Below, piece after piece: positions 5,419 to 6,985 of a stretch of DNA of 6,985 bases. A program made the position numbers and the translations under genes. This DNA comes from Clostridia bacterium. Its GTDB lineage: Bacteria > Bacillota_A > Clostridia > Oscillospirales > Butyricicoccaceae. Within the stretch, counting starts at the first letter, position 1, and every line of letters begins with the position of its first letter. The notes under the pieces are model-generated. The model was not told the DNA's origin. It searched no databases and saw nothing but the letters and a program-made list of their open reading frames with translations. The stretch covers positions 1 to 6,985 of the forward strand of contig JAFOHJ010000251.1 in NCBI GenBank assembly GCA_017421885.1, given 5' to 3'.

Positions 5419-5457
5419 ACAAGTGATGCCCGGTCAACCGGACATCACTTGTTTTTT
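5419..5457 (+). terminator. rho-independent terminator of the EFR1-type gene
   Basis: A long hairpin: ACAAGTGATG (5419-5428) pairs with CATCACTTGT (5443-5452), then one mismatch, then CCGG-TCAA-CCGG at the tip. The + strand continues with a T run to 5457. It lies between convergent genes and may also stop the - strand transcript ending at 5459, although the T tract on that strand is weaker. Confidence 0.85.
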
Positions 5458-5458
5458 G

Positions 5459-6151
5459 TTATATAACGTCGAAATCCACGTCCTTATAGGAAAGGAGGAT
5501 GTCGGCCATATCGCGGCCGTACTCGGCTGCGAATCGCTCGAGGACATTGGAGGACACACGGTGGCCTTCGCTTGCGAAGATGGCATTTGTGATCTGCGAA
5601 TATGTCTTGTAGGAATGTCCGCAGTGATAGTCAAATCCCTTGAGGTTCTCGGGGTTGCGCTCGAACTTCTGATCCTCCGTGAAATTTGCATCTCTCAGGA
5701 TCTGTATGCAGTACTCGTGGTCATGCATGCTCTGAGGTACTTCAAAGGTCAGATAGGGGTTAAAGCCGCGTGCGATGGACTTGTCGAGATGTGTGCAGTA
5801 GCATACGCCGCCCTCCTGCATGCCCATATCCTTGAACTGGGCGGCCCAGGGGCAGCGAACTACCTTATATTCGAAATCGGGAGCAAAGGAAACCGGGATG
5901 CTCTGATTGCTCTCGCCCGCATCGACGATGGTCTTGGTGTTGACCCATTCGCCGTATTCCTTATATGTGGTGAAGTTAAGGGGCTTGCCGTCGCGGATAG
6001 CGCGCTGAGCCATACGCGAGCCGCGCTGCTCGGCATATCGCTGGGTAGCCATGACAAAAGCAGCCTTGCCGCGCTCGCCAAAGGCGCGTGTCAGCTCGTC
6101 GTAAAACACGGCTGCGATAAATGCATGATGTCTTTCGGTAAACTCTTTCAT
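5459..6151 (-). CDS. L-2-amino-thiazoline-4-carboxylate (ATC) hydrolase family protein
   Basis: A 230-aa soluble protein that fits the ATC hydrolase family (PF14196 by recollection). It has an N-terminal helical region HHAFIAAVFYDELTRAFGERG (8-28). The conserved core is CPWAAQFKDMG (100-110), a GGVCYCTHLDKSIARGFNPYL stretch (114-134) with C117, C119, D123 and the GFNP turn, and HDHEYC (143-148). A His/Cys cluster DYHCGHSY (174-181) follows. The characterised Pseudomonas enzyme opens the thiazoline ring of ATC to S-carbamoyl-cysteine on the way to L-cysteine. Most clostridial members are uncharacterised, so the activity here is uncertain. GGAGG lies 6 nt before the ATG. The gene begins 32 nt after the YnzC-like gene and probably shares its promoter. 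No other ATC-pathway gene (for example a carbamoyl-cysteine hydrolase) is in the window. Confidence 0.8.
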   Translation of the reverse strand: MKEFTERHHAFIAAVFYDELTRAFGERGKAAFVMATQRYAEQRGSRMAQRAIRDGKPLNFTTYKEYGEWVNTKTIVDAGESNQSIPVSFAPDFEYKVVRCPWAAQFKDMGMQEGGVCYCTHLDKSIARGFNPYLTFEVPQSMHDHEYCIQILRDANFTEDQKFERNPENLKGFDYHCGHSYKTYSQITNAIFASEGHRVSSNVLERFAAEYGRDMADILLSYKDVDFDVI

Positions 6152-6183
6152 TTTTTACCTCCGATTATCTTTTATTTATATTA

Positions 6184-6399
6184 TCAGGAAATATGGCCCT
6201 TCTTGCCCTTCACGGGGACCTTGTTTCCCTTTTCGTCAACGATATATGTGTTGTCGAGATGGCCCTTGAGGCTGCCCAGCACCGAGTCGATATATTCGCG
6301 GCGCAGAACATCGCGCTCGGCTGTTTCCTCGGGTGTCAGGCCCTCGGCCTTTGCCTTGCGTGCCAGCTCGTTGATACGGTCGATCTTCTTCTGATCCAA
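6184..6399 (-). CDS. DUF896/YnzC family protein, TTG start
   Basis: A 71-aa cytosolic protein. Its N-terminus, KKIDRINELARKAKAEGLTP (residues 4-23) followed by EETAERDVLRREYID (24-38), is the hallmark helical hairpin of the DUF896/YnzC family. A short tail (IVDEKGNKVPVKGKKGH) with an expected strand follows. In Bacillus subtilis YnzC is encoded in the SOS-induced yneA operon; its biochemical role is unknown, and the context here is different. A longer in-frame ATG version (6444) would start in the promoter region, upstream of the GGAGG site. The TTG at 6399 sits 8 nt after GGAGG (6408-6412) and gives the usual family N-terminus, so it is chosen. It is followed after 32 nt by the ATC hydrolase gene on the same strand. 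Confidence 0.82.
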   Translation of the reverse strand: MDQKKIDRINELARKAKAEGLTPEETAERDVLRREYIDSVLGSLKGHLDNTYIVDEKGNKVPVKGKKGHIS

Positions 6400-6407
6400 T
6401 ATTTTCA

Positions 6408-6412
6408 CCTCC
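6408..6412 (-). promoter_or_regulatory. ribosome binding site that selects the TTG start of the ynzC-like gene
   Basis: GGAGG on the - strand with 8 nt to the TTG at 6399. No ATG or GTG in this frame has a site at suitable distance; the GTG overlapping the site itself cannot use it. Confidence 0.7.
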
Positions 6413-6432
6413 GTTTTTCTTTCTCTCCATAA

Positions 6433-6461
6433 ATTATATAACAAACGTCGTCTTTAATCAA
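6433..6461 (-). promoter_or_regulatory. sigma-A-like promoter of the ynzC-ATC hydrolase operon
   Basis: On the - strand TTGATT (6456-6461), exactly 17 nt, then a perfect TATAAT (6433-6438). Transcription would start near 6426, giving a leader of roughly 27 nt before the TTG start. Confidence 0.75.
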
Positions 6462-6466
6462 TTCCT

Positions 6467-6497
6467 TTGAATAGGCCGCTTCACTTCCGGGAATAAT
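6467..6497 (+). promoter_or_regulatory. weak candidate promoter for the spore coat gene pair
   Basis: TTGAAT (6467-6472) and AATAAT (6492-6497, 5 of 6 matches to TATAAT) lie 19 nt apart, a longer than ideal spacing, about 30 nt before the ATG. The segment starting GAATA at 6469 could instead be read as part of a sporulation sigma (E/G-like) -35. It begins only 5 nt from the -35 box of the divergent promoter. Promoter type is not settled. Confidence 0.3.
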
Positions 6498-6526
6498 CCA
6501 AATGTAAAACTTCCGGAGGTGATAGT

Positions 6527-6703
6527 ATGAGTCCCAAAGAGCTTCTTTATATCGAAGATGCCCTCAACCACGAAAAACACATGAAAAGCTGCTGCACTCA
6601 GAACGCCGAATGCCTTTCCGACCCATCCCTTAAAAATATGGTGTCCGACATGGCGGCAAAGCATCAGGCCGTTTTTGATAAGCTCTATCAGCTTTTACAG
6701 TAA
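6527..6703 (+). CDS. small putative spore-coat-associated protein
   Basis: A 58-aa ORF with an excellent ribosome binding site (GGAGGTGAT, 6515-6523; 7 nt from GGAGG to the ATG). It begins MSPKELLYIEDALNHEKHMK and is predicted to be almost wholly helical. It has cysteines at 22, 23 and 29, and ends FDKLYQLLQ. I recognise the pattern as that of small proteins encoded beside CotF-like spore coat proteins in Clostridia; the whole sequence would form a two-helix hairpin such as half of a ferritin-like bundle. It is followed by only 11 nt before the next ATG, with the next ribosome binding site overlapping its TAA, so the two genes form an operon. A function in the spore coat is inferred from the family and neighbour; the three cysteines could allow cross-linking. 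Expression is presumably during sporulation. Confidence 0.75.
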   Translation: MSPKELLYIEDALNHEKHMKSCCTQNAECLSDPSLKNMVSDMAAKHQAVFDKLYQLLQ

Positions 6704-6714
6704 GGAGGCACAAT

Positions 6715-6985
6715 ATGAACGAACAGCAGCAGCGTATGATCTGCGAGACCATTCTTATGGAAACCAAGGGCCTGTGCGACCTTTATATGCACGGCACCAT
6801 TGAGTCGGCCACTCCCAACGTCCGTGCCGCCTTTGACCAGGGGCTCAAAGACTGCCTCAACATGCAGCAGACCGTCTATGACAAAATGGCTCAGATGGGA
6901 TGGTACCCTCCCTCTCAGGCACCGCAGGATCAGGTCAAAAGGGATGTTTTAAACATCCCTTATTTTTTTGTTTTCGGTTGTATAC
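6715..6985 (+). CDS. CotF-like spore coat protein, no stop in window
   Basis: The ATG at 6715 follows AAGGAGG (6702-6708) by 6 nt. The first 75 residues are a typical small CotF/coat-F protein. They include ETKGLCDLYMHGTIESATPN (residues 16-35), then FDQGLKDCLNMQQTVYDKMA (40-59), MGWYPP and QAPQDQVK, forming a two-helix ferritin-like half bundle that goes into the spore coat. Homologues usually end a few residues after the QVK segment. Here the frame continues without a stop as RDVLNIPYFFVFGCI to the window end, passing through a terminator-like hairpin at 6940-6960. A one-base shift in the AAAA run at 6937-6940 would give QVKGMF and a TAA at 6950-6952, a family-like end of 78 aa. So the gene is either frameshifted (real or sequencing error) or ends just outside the window. 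Confidence 0.72.
   Translation, partial: MNEQQQRMICETILMETKGLCDLYMHGTIESATPNVRAAFDQGLKDCLNMQQTVYDKMAQMGWYPPSQAPQDQVKRDVLNIPYFFVFGCI
6940..6969 (+). terminator. rho-independent terminator overlapping the 3' end of the CotF-like gene
   Basis: AGGGATGTTT (6940-6949) and AAACATCCCT (6951-6960) are perfect inverted repeats, realistically a 7-bp stem with a 7-nt loop, followed by TATTTTTTTG. This is a convincing terminator for the spore coat operon, yet it lies inside the current open frame. Confidence 0.8.

Noticed and set aside
5423..6394. 323-codon + strand open frame
   Set aside because: Shadow of the ATC hydrolase and YnzC-like genes; starts inside the EFR1 terminator hairpin.
6458..6664. 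68-codon - strand open frame
   Set aside because: Antisense to the small spore-coat-associated gene and across the divergent promoter region; no supported start.

Overview
The window looks like a chromosomal segment from a spore-forming, largely anaerobic Clostridia-type Firmicute, probably a gut Oscillospiraceae/Ruminococcaceae-like lineage. This is inferred from the short-chain clostridial flavodoxin, a DUF3793 protein, an EFR1-type flavodoxin/ferredoxin fusion, a DUF896/YnzC protein, CotF-like spore coat genes, and strong GGAGG ribosome binding sites. Base composition is moderate in most genes and visibly AT-richer in one unknown gene (2685-3227). No rRNA, tRNA, CRISPR array or insertion sequence is visible. 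No stretch longer than about 300 bases lacks a gene; the largest gap is 2449-2684.

Layout. (1) 2-163, +: C-terminal end of a TrkH/KtrB-type potassium channel subunit. It is followed by a bidirectional hairpin (172-200) shared with the convergent alanine racemase gene (231-1373, -). (2) 1467-2448, -: a two-gene operon of a DUF3793 protein and a flavodoxin whose coding regions overlap by 38 nt. It is driven by a clear sigma-A-like promoter (2605-2633). Three copies of the palindrome GGTTAGC-N4-GCTAACC lie between promoter and gene, at 57-58 bp spacing, and look like metal-repressor (DtxR/IdeR-like) operators. Two terminators sharing a 25-nt core flank this operon. (3) 2685-4540, -: an M20 family amidohydrolase followed by a small membrane-anchored protein of unknown function. 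(4) 4641-5411, +: divergent EFR1-type protein (flavodoxin domain plus two 4Fe-4S clusters), ending in a long hairpin. (5) 5459-6399, -: a DUF896/YnzC protein and an L-2-amino-thiazoline-4-carboxylate (ATC) hydrolase family protein, probably one operon from a near-consensus promoter at 6433-6461. (6) 6527 to the end, +: a 58-aa putative spore-coat-associated protein and a CotF-like spore coat protein.

How the parts fit. Two separate flavodoxin-fold proteins and a candidate metal-responsive operator array suggest that electron transfer is adjusted to iron supply (inference). Alanine racemase, the M20 amidohydrolase and the ATC hydrolase homologue are amino-acid-related enzymes, but nothing ties them into one pathway.

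The most unusual observations are the triple operator array in the leader of the DUF3793-flavodoxin operon, and the CotF-like gene. Its frame runs without a stop through what appears to be its own transcription terminator, whereas a one-base shift in an AAAA run gives a family-like end and a stop inside the hairpin.
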